Position numbers and translations under genes: made by a program. 64,000 bases of DNA from contig CAWEZX010000004.1 in the NCBI GenBank assembly GCA_963813555.1, positions 434,001-498,000 on the forward strand, read 5' to 3'. Under the pieces are notes generated by a model that made no database searches, had not been told where the DNA came from, and saw only the letters and a list, made by a program, of their open reading frames with translations. Of this stretch, positions 18,546 to 28,969 are shown in pieces (the stretch's first letter is position 1; every line of letters starts with the position of its first letter). This DNA comes from Roseiarcus sp963813555. GTDB lineage: Bacteria > Pseudomonadota > Alphaproteobacteria > Rhizobiales > Beijerinckiaceae.

Positions 18546-19529
18546 ATGAGTTCACAGAGCCAAGCTTCCAAGCCCGTCGAGACCCCACAGGCGGATCCGC
18601 TTGCCGATATGGTCTTCGTGCCCGGTGGCGAATTCCGCATGGGTTCGGACCTGCACTATCCCGAGGAAGCGCCGGCCCACCGGGTCAAGGTTGAGAGATT
18701 CTGGATCGACGGCGCGCCGGTGACGAACCGCCAGTTTCGCAAGTTCGTCAACGCCACAAAGCATGTGACGTTCGCCGAGATCGCGCCTGACCCAAAGGAC
18801 TATCCGGGTGCGCTGCCGCATATGCTGAAGGCGGGGTCGCTCGTCTTTTCACCGCCGAAAGAGCTGGTCGATCTCAAGGACTGGTCGCAATGGTGGCGAT
18901 TCAAATTCGGCGCCGACTGGCGAAGACCGTACGGGCCGCGCAGTTCGATCAGCGGAATGGACGATCATCCCGTCGTGCATGTCGCCTATCGCGACGCCGA
19001 GGCTTATGCGCGCTGGGCGGGCAAGGAACTGCCGACCGAAGCTGAGTGGGAATTTGCGGCGCGGGGCGGGCTCGATGGCGCGGAATATTCCTGGGGCGAC
19101 GAGTTCACGCCCAGGGGCAAGCAAATGGCCAACACCTGGCAGGGCGCCTTTCCGCAGCAGAACCTGAAGCAGGATGGCTTTGAGCGCACATCGCCGGTGC
19201 TGTCGTTTCCGCCAAACGGCTATGGCGCCTACGACATGATCGGCAATGTCTGGGAGTGGACGACCGACTTCTGGTCGACGCGTCACCCGGCGGATGCGCC
19301 CAAGGCGTGCTGCGTGCCGCAGAACCCGCGCGGCGGCCCGGAGGCGCAGAGCTACGATCCCTACCAGCCCGAGATTCGCATTCCCCGCAAAGTGCTGAAG
19401 GGCGGCTCGCACCTCTGCGCGCCGAACTATTGCAAACGTTATCGGCCGGCCGCGCGGCACGCTGAGCCGATCGACACCTCGACGAGCCACGTCGGTTTTC
19501 GCTGCGTGGTGCGTGCCGCCCGGGCCTGA
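18546..19529 (+). CDS. Formylglycine-generating enzyme (sulfatase-modifying factor)
   Basis: A 327-residue FGE-sulfatase domain protein. It opens with MVFVPGGEFRMGSD and has WIDGAPVTNRQFRKFV, LPTEAEWEFAARGG, GAYDMIGNVWEWTTDF and the C-terminal GGSHLCAPNYCKRYRPAARH. The two cysteines in the last block (about C291 and C296) are at the spacing of the copper-binding catalytic pair of true FGE, so this is a genuine Cys-type sulfatase activator rather than one of the many look-alikes. It oxidises a sulfatase cysteine to formylglycine. No sulfatase gene is in the window. The ATG at 18546 is the best start. Confidence 0.9.
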   Translation: MSSQSQASKPVETPQADPLADMVFVPGGEFRMGSDLHYPEEAPAHRVKVERFWIDGAPVTNRQFRKFVNATKHVTFAEIAPDPKDYPGALPHMLKAGSLVFSPPKELVDLKDWSQWWRFKFGADWRRPYGPRSSISGMDDHPVVHVAYRDAEAYARWAGKELPTEAEWEFAARGGLDGAEYSWGDEFTPRGKQMANTWQGAFPQQNLKQDGFERTSPVLSFPPNGYGAYDMIGNVWEWTTDFWSTRHPADAPKACCVPQNPRGGPEAQSYDPYQPEIRIPRKVLKGGSHLCAPNYCKRYRPAARHAEPIDTSTSHVGFRCVVRAARA

Positions 19530-19596
19530 GCGGCGAGCCCCCGCGCGGAAACCCTAGTCATCGGCGTCATTGAATTTGTGGTGTTTTTCTGAATCT

Positions 19597-19619
19597 CTAT
19601 CGCGGCGATGCCGCGATAG
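19597..19619. terminator. Stem-loop between convergent FGE and atp genes
   Basis: A perfect 10-bp stem CTATCGCGGC / GCCGCGATAG with a 3-base loop, located between the FGE stop (19529) and the atpC stop (19656). Position and symmetry suit a bidirectional terminator, although no long T tract follows on either strand. Confidence 0.55.
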
Positions 19620-19655
19620 GGGTGATTCGTGGCGGGGAAGGATGACTTCGGGCGA

Positions 19656-20054
19656 CTAAAGCTTCATTTCGTCCTTGAGCTCGCGCAAGCGGTCAAGCTT
19701 CTCTTGGGCCAGGGGCTTCTGGTCCTGGCTCGCGTCAGCGAGATCTTCCTCCGCGTTCTTGATCTCCTGCCCGAGCTTGTCGGCGTTGAAGTCCTCGAAC
19801 GGAATGGCCGTCTCCGCGAGCAAAATAAGACCTTTTTTGCTCGCGTCGGCAAAGCCGCCGCGAACGAACACACGGCGATGCTTTCCCTCCGCATCGTCAA
19901 TTCCAACGACTCCGGGACGCATCGCGGTCATCACCGGCGCGTGGTCGCTGAGCACCTGGAAGTCTCCTTCAGCGCCCGGCACGAGCACCGCTTGAGCGGA
20001 GCCGTTGAACAGCACCTTGTCCGGCGACACAAGTTCAAAATGGAAAGTCGGCAT
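19656..20054 (-). CDS. atpC: F1 ATP synthase epsilon subunit
   Basis: A 132-residue epsilon subunit beginning MPTFHFELVSPDKVLFNGSA. The N-terminal beta-sandwich (GAEGDFQVLSDHAPVMTAMRPG) is followed by the C-terminal helical hairpin rich in charged residues. Length is normal for alphaproteobacteria. It is the last gene of the atp operon, 21 bases after atpD. Epsilon regulates ATP hydrolysis and sits on the gamma rotor stalk. Confidence 0.96.
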   Translation of the reverse strand: MPTFHFELVSPDKVLFNGSAQAVLVPGAEGDFQVLSDHAPVMTAMRPGVVGIDDAEGKHRRVFVRGGFADASKKGLILLAETAIPFEDFNADKLGQEIKNAEEDLADASQDQKPLAQEKLDRLRELKDEMKL

Positions 20055-20075
20055 GGACGTCCCCGCGTCGCGCCC

Positions 20076-21516
<1,441 letters not shown>

Positions 21517-21557
21517 ATGAACGTCCTCGTTCCTAGTTCTCTGCGACGGCGGCGTGG

Positions 21558-22424
21558 TCAGACGGCCTCGGCGCCGGAGATGATCTCGATCAGTTCCTTG
21601 GTGATCATCGCCTGGCGGGTGCGGTTGTAGCGAAGCGTGTATTTTTGCACCATTTCGCCGGCGTTACGGGTGGCGTTGTCCATCGCGCTCATCTGCGCGC
21701 CGAAGAACGAGGCCGCATTTTCAAGCAATCCGCGATAAACCCGCACCGTCACGGCGCGCGGCAAGAGCTCGGCAAGGATTTCCCCCTCGTCAGGCTCGTA
21801 GTCGTAAACCGGCGCGGTCTCATCCTTTGCGCCAAGCTCGGGGGGAATAAGCTGCTGGGCGGTCGGGATCTGGGCGATCACCGACTTGAAGCGCGAGTAA
21901 AAGAGCGTGCAGACGTCAAACTCGCCGTTCTCGAACAGGGCGATTACCTTTTCAGCGATGGGCTTGGCTGTCGCGTAGTTGATCGTACGCACCGCGCGCA
22001 GGTCGATCAGCTCCAGGATCTGCCGCTCATGCGTGCGGCGCAGCTGATCATAGCCTTTTTTGCCGACACAAAGAATCTTGACCGTCTTGCCTTGCCCAGC
22101 GAGCGCATTGGCCTTCTCGCGCGCGAGGCGCACGATGGCGGTGTTGAACGCGCCGCATAGCCCGCGCTCGGCGGTACAGACGAGCAGCAGGTGAGTCTGG
22201 TCCGAGCCGCTGCCAACCAGCAGTCGCGGGCCCTGGCCATCGGTCGCCGCGCCAGCCAGATTCGTCAGCACGGTTTCGACCTGCTCCGCATAGGGACGCG
22301 CCGATTCGACGGCGGCTTGCGCGCGACGCAGTTTCGACACCGCGACCATCTGCATGGCCTTGGTGATCTTTTGCGTCGACTTGACCGAGGCGATCCGGTT
22401 CCGGAGTTCCTTTAGCGACGGCAT
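21558..22424 (-). CDS. atpG: F1 ATP synthase gamma subunit
   Basis: A 288-residue gamma subunit. The N-terminus MPSLKELRNRIASVKSTQKI and C-terminus YNRTRQAMITKELIEIISGA are the two antiparallel helices of the rotor. It starts directly after the stop of the inserted lipoprotein gene (TAG followed by ATG), where atpA would normally precede it. Otherwise it is ordinary in length and sequence. Confidence 0.96.
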   Translation of the reverse strand: MPSLKELRNRIASVKSTQKITKAMQMVAVSKLRRAQAAVESARPYAEQVETVLTNLAGAATDGQGPRLLVGSGSDQTHLLLVCTAERGLCGAFNTAIVRLAREKANALAGQGKTVKILCVGKKGYDQLRRTHERQILELIDLRAVRTINYATAKPIAEKVIALFENGEFDVCTLFYSRFKSVIAQIPTAQQLIPPELGAKDETAPVYDYEPDEGEILAELLPRAVTVRVYRGLLENAASFFGAQMSAMDNATRNAGEMVQKYTLRYNRTRQAMITKELIEIISGAEAV

Positions 22425-22928
22425 CTAGTGTCTCACCAAATCGTCTGAACTGAGTATGATCTTAGCACTGCCTGCTTTTGTGCTGGCGTCTTTGACTAAC
22501 ACACCGCCCTGTCGTTCATCGCCAGCGTCCCAAGTGACTACCGAAAGAACAATCCAGTCTTCGGTTGGGAGCTTGTCAAAGACAAAATTGCCTTGCGCAT
22601 CGCAAGTGACCTTGCGAACGGCCCCTAGTCGCGAAATCTCTCCTGTGTGCTCTCCCAAGTCCGCCTGACCGCCCTTCTCGAAGATTTGGAGCGCGCTCCT
22701 CACGTAAGCTGTATCTGGCAAGAGCTGGACCTGTGTTCCCGCGCAAGTAACAACTGACCCACCGCTCTGCCTAAGAAAAGCTTGCCCCTCCACTCGTGCA
22801 GCACCTGAGGCAGCATACCTACCGTATTCACTCGCGACAAACGGAGTTGATACAGCGACGCTCTGCGGAGAGCACCCTTGCATACTCACAAGAGCAGGAA
22901 CCAAGAGGGCCGCTCCTCTCCACCGCAT
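22425..22928 (-). CDS. Predicted lipoprotein inserted in the atp operon between atpA and atpG
   Basis: A 167-residue protein. It starts with a hydrophobic signal (ALLVPALVSMQGC) ending at a cysteine that could be a lipidation site, although the -3 residue (Met) is not ideal. The C-terminal part (CDAQGNFVFDKLPTEDWIVL) resembles a carboxypeptidase-regulatory or transthyretin-like beta domain. The start overlaps the atpA stop (TGATG), and its stop touches the atpG start, so it is fully embedded in the operon. Base composition is noticeably lower in GC than the flanking atp genes, suggesting transfer. No known ATP synthase subunit matches. Function unknown. Confidence 0.8.
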   Translation of the reverse strand: MRWRGAALLVPALVSMQGCSPQSVAVSTPFVASEYGRYAASGAARVEGQAFLRQSGGSVVTCAGTQVQLLPDTAYVRSALQIFEKGGQADLGEHTGEISRLGAVRKVTCDAQGNFVFDKLPTEDWIVLSVVTWDAGDERQGGVLVKDASTKAGSAKIILSSDDLVRH

Positions 22929-24457
22929 CACGCAAAAGTGGCGGCATAAGATTCGACCGCCGTCTTGAGCTTGGCCTCGACGTCATTCGGCAGATCGTTC
23001 GAGGAGCGGATCGAATCCAGAATATCCGGGTGCTTGGCCCGCAGAAAAGTGAGGAGTTCGTCTTCAAACGGGCGAACCTTGTCGAGCGGCAATTTGTCGA
23101 GGAACCCGTTCACACCGGCGTAGATGACGCAGACCTGCTCCTCCATCTTGAGCGGCGAAAACTGCGGTTGCTTGAGAAGCTCGGTCAGACGCGCGCCGCG
23201 ATTGAGCAGGCGCTGGGTGACGGCGTCGAGGTCGGAGCCGAACTGCGCGAAAGCCGCCATTTCGCGATATTGGGCGAGTTCGCCCTTGATCCTGCCGGCG
23301 ACCTTCTTGGTCGCCTTGGTCTGCGCCGCAGAACCGACCCGCGAAACCGAAAGGCCTACGTTCACCGCGGGCCTGACGCCCTGGTAGAACAGGTCCGTCT
23401 CGAGAAAGATCTGCCCGTCGGTGATCGAAATCACGTTGGTCGGGATATAGGCCGAAACGTCGTTGGCCTGTGTCTCGATGATGGGCAATGCGGTGAGAGA
23501 GCCCGACCCGTTGTCCTTGTTGAACTTGGCCGCCCGCTCGAGCAGGCGCGAGTGGAGATAGAACACGTCGCCGGGATAGGCCTCGCGGCCCGGCGGGCGA
23601 CGCAGCAAGAGCGACATCTGGCGATAGGCGACCGCTTGCTTGGAGAGGTCATCGTAAACGATGACCGCGTGCATGCCGTTATCACGGAAGAACTCGCCCA
23701 TCGCGCAGCCGGAAAACGGCGCAAGGAATTGCATCGGGGCCGGGTCCGAAGCGGTGGCGGCGACGATAATCGAATATTCGAGCGCGCCGTGCTCCTCGAG
23801 AACCTTGGCGAACTGAGCGACCGTCGAACGCTTCTGCCCGACCGCGACATAGACGCAGTAGAGCTTCCTGCTTTCGTCGTCGCCCTGGTTCAGAGATTTC
23901 TGATTAAGAATGGTGTCAAGGGCGATGGCGGTCTTGCCGGTCTGGCGGTCGCCAATGATGAGTTCGCGTTGCCCGCGGCCAATCGGGATCATGGCGTCGA
24001 TCGCCTTCAGGCCCGTCGCCATCGGCTCGCTCACCGACTTGCGGGGAATGATGCCGGGCGCCTTGATGTCGACGCGGGTGCGTTTTGCAGCGTTGATCGG
24101 GCCCTTGCCGTCGATCGGATTGCCGAGCGCGTCGACGACCCGGCCGAGCAGCTCCTTGCCGATCGGCACGTCGACAATCGCGCCGGTGCGCTTGACCGTC
24201 TGGCCTTCCTTAATCTCCCGGTCGGCGCCAAAAATGACGATGCCGACGTTGTCGCTCTCGAGATTCAGCGCCATGCCGCGCGTCCCGTTCTCGAATTCGA
24301 CCATTTCACCGGCCTCGACCTTATCGAGACCGTAGGCGCGCGCAATGCCGTCGCCGACGCTGAGCACCTGCCCCACTTCAGTCACGTGAGCTTCAGCGCC
24401 GAAGTTGGCGATCTGAGTCTTGAGGATCGAGGAAATTTCTGCGGCGCGAATATCCAT
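22928..24457 (-). CDS. atpA: F1 ATP synthase alpha subunit
   Basis: A 509-residue alpha subunit beginning MDIRAAEISSILKTQIANFG. The nucleotide-binding P-loop GDRQTGKTA and the family blocks IGRGQRELIIGD and PAVNVGLSVSRVGSAAQ are present. It overlaps the atpH stop by one base and the following lipoprotein gene by one base. Length and sequence are normal. Confidence 0.97.
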   Translation of the reverse strand: MDIRAAEISSILKTQIANFGAEAHVTEVGQVLSVGDGIARAYGLDKVEAGEMVEFENGTRGMALNLESDNVGIVIFGADREIKEGQTVKRTGAIVDVPIGKELLGRVVDALGNPIDGKGPINAAKRTRVDIKAPGIIPRKSVSEPMATGLKAIDAMIPIGRGQRELIIGDRQTGKTAIALDTILNQKSLNQGDDESRKLYCVYVAVGQKRSTVAQFAKVLEEHGALEYSIIVAATASDPAPMQFLAPFSGCAMGEFFRDNGMHAVIVYDDLSKQAVAYRQMSLLLRRPPGREAYPGDVFYLHSRLLERAAKFNKDNGSGSLTALPIIETQANDVSAYIPTNVISITDGQIFLETDLFYQGVRPAVNVGLSVSRVGSAAQTKATKKVAGRIKGELAQYREMAAFAQFGSDLDAVTQRLLNRGARLTELLKQPQFSPLKMEEQVCVIYAGVNGFLDKLPLDKVRPFEDELLTFLRAKHPDILDSIRSSNDLPNDVEAKLKTAVESYAATFA

Positions 24458-25020
24458 CAGCCAACCTCTTTCATGGCAAGGCGAATTGCCTTGAGCTTGG
24501 TTTTCAGCGAGCCGTCGACCATGCGCGAGCCGAGTTTGACGATCAAGCCGCCGATAATCGAGGGATCAACCTTCATGTCGAGATCGATCTCCCGGCCGCC
24601 GGAAGCCGCGCGCAGCGAGTCCTTAAGTGAGGCGACATTCGCGTCGGTCAAGGCGGCCGCGCTCGTGACTTCCGCCCGCGTCACGCCCCGGGACGTGTCG
24701 TACAGTTTGCGGTAATCCGCGATCATTTCACGGATCAAGAACAGGCGGCGTTTCGTCGCGACGAGCCGGATGAAATTGGCGGCCACGCCACTGATTTCTG
24801 CCTGCGCGAGGATGGCGTCGAGCGCCTTGAGCTGGTCGGCGGCCGAAAATATCGGACTGCGCACCAGCCTTTCGAGGTCAGGGCTTTCGGCGATCAGGGC
24901 GTCGAATCTCCCCAACGCGTCGGCGACCAACTCGGCTTGGCGCTCGTCTTGGGCAAGCGAAAACAGGGCGGACGCATAACGTCCGGATACGCCGGAAACG
25001 ACCGTGTCTTCCTCTGCCAC
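24457..25020 (-). CDS. atpH: F1 ATP synthase delta subunit
   Basis: A 187-residue OSCP/delta subunit. It starts near GVSGRYASALFSLAQDERQ (family block GRYAxALF) and ends with the conserved KVDPSIIGGLIVKLGSRMVD. It is the first gene of the operon; the roughly 250 bp upstream to oxyR must hold the promoter. It links the F1 head to the peripheral stalk. Confidence 0.95.
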   Translation of the reverse strand: MAEEDTVVSGVSGRYASALFSLAQDERQAELVADALGRFDALIAESPDLERLVRSPIFSAADQLKALDAILAQAEISGVAANFIRLVATKRRLFLIREMIADYRKLYDTSRGVTRAEVTSAAALTDANVASLKDSLRAASGGREIDLDMKVDPSIIGGLIVKLGSRMVDGSLKTKLKAIRLAMKEVG

Positions 25021-25267
25021 GCCGCCACCTCAGATGACGATTAAGTTCAGCCGCGCCGCCTCCCCGAAGGCTTACGCGAATCCCGCAAATTCTTGACGAT
25101 TCCGCGCTCAAAACTGAGCGCTCGGCTAAAGCCTGCCCGAAAGGCTGGGTTGCCTAACATAGGCGTTTTGCAGGCGCAACCCGCAGGAAGCGCGCGCCGC
25201 GTACCGTCTCAATGCGTGGTCAAATGGCGTCGCGAGGCGGTCTGCTTCGGCAGGCGCCAACCGGCCC

Positions 25268-26209
25268 TTACGCGCGCTTCAAATCCCTTTCTGTTTCGCG
25301 CAAGCACTTCGCCAATGCCGCACCGGCCGTCGACCGCAGCGACGCGGCAAGCGCCTCGAGCGCAGCTTCCCGCGCCGAGTGGCGCTTGAAGACGAGCCTG
25401 ACCAGGCGCGACGCGCCGTCGCCAACAATTTTCAAGCCGGCGATCTCAGCGTCCGAGCGCCGCCAATCAACGTAGGCGAGAAGGGGCGCCAGCGTCGCCC
25501 CCTGCCCGGCCGAAGCGAGATGACGCAACGTCTCGAGGCTCGTCCCGCGGACGTCGGCGCCCAGCGGCGTCCTCTCCGCCGCCTTGCAGAGCGCGAGCGC
25601 CTGATCGCGCAGACAATGACCCTCAGCGAGCAGAAGAAGGGTGCTTGGATCGATCTCCTCGACGCCGATCGAGACGCGCCCGCGCTTTTTCGCACGGCCG
25701 GAAAAGACGAGGAAAAAAGGCTCGTCGTAAAGCTTGATCGACCCCAGCTTGGCGTCCCGCGGGTCGGTCGCGATCACCGCGGCGTCGAGGGCGCCGTCGC
25801 GCAAGCGCGCAAGAAGCCGGTCAGTCAGATCCTCCACCAGATAGAGGGGCGTGTGCGGAAGCGCCTCAGCCAGCGCCGGCAGCGCGATCGGCAGAAGGTA
25901 GGGAGCGACCGTCGTGATGACCCCGAGACGCAGTTCGCCGGCGAAGGGATCACGCGCCGCTTGAGCGGCTGCGCTAACACCCGCCGCTGCTGCGAGGGTC
26001 GCGCGCGCCTGCGCCACGACTGTCGCCGCCCTATCGCTGACGCGAGCGCCGCGGCCTTCCCGGTCGAACAGACGAAGGCCGAGCTCGGCCTCAAGCTTGA
26101 GGATTTGGCCGCTCAACGTCGGCTGACTGACGTTGCACGCCGCCGCCGCGCGGCCGAAATGGCCATGAGTGGCGACCGCGACGACATATTCGAGGTCTCG
26201 AAGGTTCAT
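25268..26209 (-). CDS. oxyR: OxyR hydrogen-peroxide sensing LysR regulator
   Basis: A 313-residue LysR protein with N-terminal HTH (HFGRAAAACNVSQPTLSGQI). The two redox cysteines fall at positions 199 and 208 within GHCLRDQALALC, the same numbers as in Escherichia coli OxyR, so peroxide sensing by disulfide formation is expected. It is divergent from katG, its expected target. A 30-bp hyphenated palindrome lies 20 bases upstream of its start. Downstream, 250 bp separate it from atpH. Confidence 0.95.
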   Translation of the reverse strand: MNLRDLEYVVAVATHGHFGRAAAACNVSQPTLSGQILKLEAELGLRLFDREGRGARVSDRAATVVAQARATLAAAAGVSAAAQAARDPFAGELRLGVITTVAPYLLPIALPALAEALPHTPLYLVEDLTDRLLARLRDGALDAAVIATDPRDAKLGSIKLYDEPFFLVFSGRAKKRGRVSIGVEEIDPSTLLLLAEGHCLRDQALALCKAAERTPLGADVRGTSLETLRHLASAGQGATLAPLLAYVDWRRSDAEIAGLKIVGDGASRLVRLVFKRHSAREAALEALAASLRSTAGAALAKCLRETERDLKRA

Positions 26210-26228
26210 GAGTCAAAGATTGGCGGGG

Positions 26229-26258
26229 CCAATCGCTTGTCAAGAGACAATCGATTGG
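26229..26258. promoter_or_regulatory. Hyphenated palindrome in the oxyR-katG intergenic region (OxyR site candidate)
   Basis: The arms are CCAATCG-c-TTGTC, a 4-base centre, then GACAA-t-CGATTGG; both half-arms pair perfectly. Position (20-49 bases upstream of oxyR, about 140 bases upstream of katG) and the extended dyad fit a LysR-type tetramer site used for autoregulation and katG activation. Binding is inferred. Confidence 0.55.
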
Positions 26259-26398
26259 ACCTATCCCCAATCCCGCCTTATCGACAAATAGACGCGATGA
26301 CCGTGACGCCAAAGCGCCATGCGCCAGGGGTATGATCGTCTTGCACGAATTTAGATCATTCAACGGATCTCACAAGCTGAAAACGACCGGAGAGGAAC

Positions 26399-28653
26399 AT
26401 GACAAGTGAAAGCAAATGCCCAGTTGCCGGCGGTGGCGAGCGCGAGGGCAAGTATGCTGAAAAGTCGGACGCGATGCGGGCGTTCGCGAACAGCGACTGG
26501 TGGCCGGAACAGCTCAACCTCAAGGGTCTGCAACATGACTCGCCTCTCGTCGATCCGATGGGCGAGGAGTTCGACTACGCCAAGGAATTCCAGAGCCTCG
26601 ACTTGAGCGCGGCCATCAGCGACCTTCGGGCGCTGATGACCAACTCGCAGGATTGGTGGCCGGCGGACTTCGGCCATTACGGGCCGCTGTTCATCCGCAT
26701 GGCGTGGCATAGCGCGGGCACCTATCGCATCCATGACGGCCGCGGCGGCGCCGGATACGGCCAACAGCGTTTTGCGCCGCTCAACAGCTGGCCCGATAAC
26801 GCGAGCCTCGACAAGGCGCGCCGCCTGTTGTGGCCGATCAAGCAGAAATACGGCCGCAAGATCTCCTGGGCCGACCTTTTGATCCTTACCGGCAACGTGG
26901 CTCTCGAATCGATGGGCTTCAAGACGTTCGGCTTCGGTGGGGGACGTGAAGATAGCTGGGAGCCCGACAATTCCATCTACTGGGGCCCGGAAGGCGAGTG
27001 GCTGGCTGACGAGCGCTATTTCGGCGATCGCGAACTGCAAAATCCTCTTGGGGCGGTCCAGATGGGCCTCATCTACGTCAATCCTGAAGGGCCGAACGGC
27101 AAGCCGGATCCGCTCGCAGCGGCGCGCGACATCCGCGAAACGTTCAAGCGCATGGCGATGAATGACGAAGAAACTGTCGCGTTGATCGCGGGCGGCCACT
27201 CCTTCGGCAAGAACTCACGGCGCCGCCGATGCGAAGATCAATGTCGGCCCCGAGCCCGAAGGCGCGACCATCGAGGAGCAGGGCTTCGGCTGGAAGAATA
27301 AATTCGGCACCGGCAAAGGCAATGACGCGATCACCAGCGGTATCGAGGTCATCTGGACAACGACGCCGACGAAGTGGAGCAACAACTTCTTCCAGAACTT
27401 GTTCGGCTACGAGTGGGAGTTAACCAAGAGCCCGGCGGGCGCCTATCAGTGGACGCCAAAGGGCGGCGCGGGAGCGGACACGGTTCCGGACCCGCACGAT
27501 AAGTCGAAGCGCCGCTCGCCCTCGATGCTCACCACGGACCTCGCCCTGCGGCTCGACCCAACTTACGAGAAGATCTCGCGGCGCTTCTATGAGCATCCGG
27601 ATGAATTCGCGGACGCCTTCGCTCGCGCGTGGTTCAAGCTCACGCACCGCGACATGGGTCCAATTGTCCGCTACCTCGGCCCGCTCGTGCCGAAGGAAAG
27701 CCTGATCTGGCAGGACCCGATCCCGGCCGTGAACCATCCTCTGGTTGCGGAAAAAGAAATCACCGATCTCAAGGCGAAGATCCTGGGCTCGGGCCTTTCG
27801 GTGTCCGCGCTGGTGTCGACGGCCTGGGCGTCGGCCTCGACCTTCCGCGGCGGCGACAAGCGCGGCGGTGGCAATGGCGCGCGCATTCGGCTTGAGCCCC
27901 AGAAGGACTGGGAGGTCAACACGCCCGCTCAGTTGGCAAGGGTCCTGGGAAAACTCGAAGAGATCCAGAAGACGTTCAACGCTTCGGCGGCCGGGGGCAA
28001 GAAAATCTCGCTTGCCGACCTGATCGTTCTCGGCGGCGGCGCGGCGGTCGAGAAGGCTGCCAAAGACGCCGGAACGGATGTGAAGGTCCCCTTCACGCCA
28101 GGCCGCATGGACGCGTCGCAGGATGAAACCGAGGTCGAAATCCTTCGAGCCGCTCGAGCCAACCGCGGACGGGTTCCGCAACTACTATCGCGGCAAGCAG
28201 CTGCTCAAGCCCGAGCAACTGCTGATCGACCGCGCGCAGTTGCTCACGCTGACGGCACCGGAACTGACGGTTCTGGTCGGGGGCCTGCGGGTCCTTGGCG
28301 CCAATGCCGGAGGGTCCAAACACGGCGTGTTCACCAAGCGGCCGGGGACGCTGACCAACGACTTCTTCGCAAACCTGCTGGACATGAGCACGCAATGGAA
28401 GCAGGCCGAAGGCTCGGAAGACGTGTACGAAGGTCGAGACCGCAAGTCGAACGAGGTCAAGTGGACCGCGACACGCGCGGATCTCATTTTCGGTTCGCAC
28501 GCGCAGCTGCGGGCGCTGGCCGAGGTCTATGGGTCGTCCGACGGGAAAGAGAAGTTCGTGCAGGACTTCGCCAAGGCGTGGGCCAAGGTGATGAACCTCG
28601 ACCGCTTCGATCTCGTCTACAGCAAGGCGCCCCTCGCCATGGCGGCCGAATAG
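26399..28653 (+). CDS. katG: Catalase-peroxidase (two apparent frameshifts)
   Basis: Bifunctional haem catalase-peroxidase, about 750 residues after repair. The distal site IRMAWHSAGTYR (Arg, Trp, His) and the proximal-His region IAGGHSFGK are visible, and the C-terminal duplicated domain is complete. The frame breaks twice. At 27211-27216 GAACTC read as GACTC restores GKTHGAADAKINVGPEPEG. At 28137-28142 GAAATC read as GAATC restores EVESFEPLEPTADGFRNYY. Both are GANTC sites, so both breaks are probably sequence errors. The gene is divergent from oxyR and followed by three strong hairpins. Confidence 0.93.
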
Positions 28654-28674
28654 CGAGCCGCCGTTAGGAAAATG

Positions 28675-28778
28675 GGGCCGCGCGGGACAGAGTCCCCGCG
28701 GCCCTTCGCGTGGACCTTCACCCTCAGGGAGAAGGTCCACGCGAAGGGCGTCCGGAAGGACGCCCGTCCTTCCGGACG
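28675..28778. terminator. Three consecutive stem-loops after katG
   Basis: Hairpin 1 (28675-28704) pairs GGGCCGCG-GGGAC with GTCCC-GCGGCCC. Hairpin 2 has an 18-bp perfect stem, arms 28702-28719 and 28731-28748. Hairpin 3 has a 14-bp perfect stem, arms 28749-28762 and 28765-28778, with a 2-base centre. Together they sit between katG and lepA. At least one probably terminates katG transcription. Two such long perfect stems side by side are more than a terminator needs and may be repeat-derived. Confidence 0.65.
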
Positions 28779-28969
28779 GGCTGCGGCGCGGCCGGATCAG
28801 GGAGTCACCCGAGGCGGCGGCGCTTTGCGCGCGAACCCTCACCCCAACCCTCTCCCGTTGGAGAGGGAGAGCGCGCCTCCATCCCGATGCAGACGGTTAA
28901 CCGCGCGTCGCGCTCCCTCAGGCTCGAATGCCGTTCCCTTCCCGCGCTCGCCCTGCTATCCCGCGCGCC

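Noticed and set aside
22796..24715. 639-codon plus-strand open frame opposite atpA
   Set aside because: Antisense shadow of atpA and the lipoprotein gene in GC-rich DNA. No domain, no ribosome binding site, and atpA is unmistakable.
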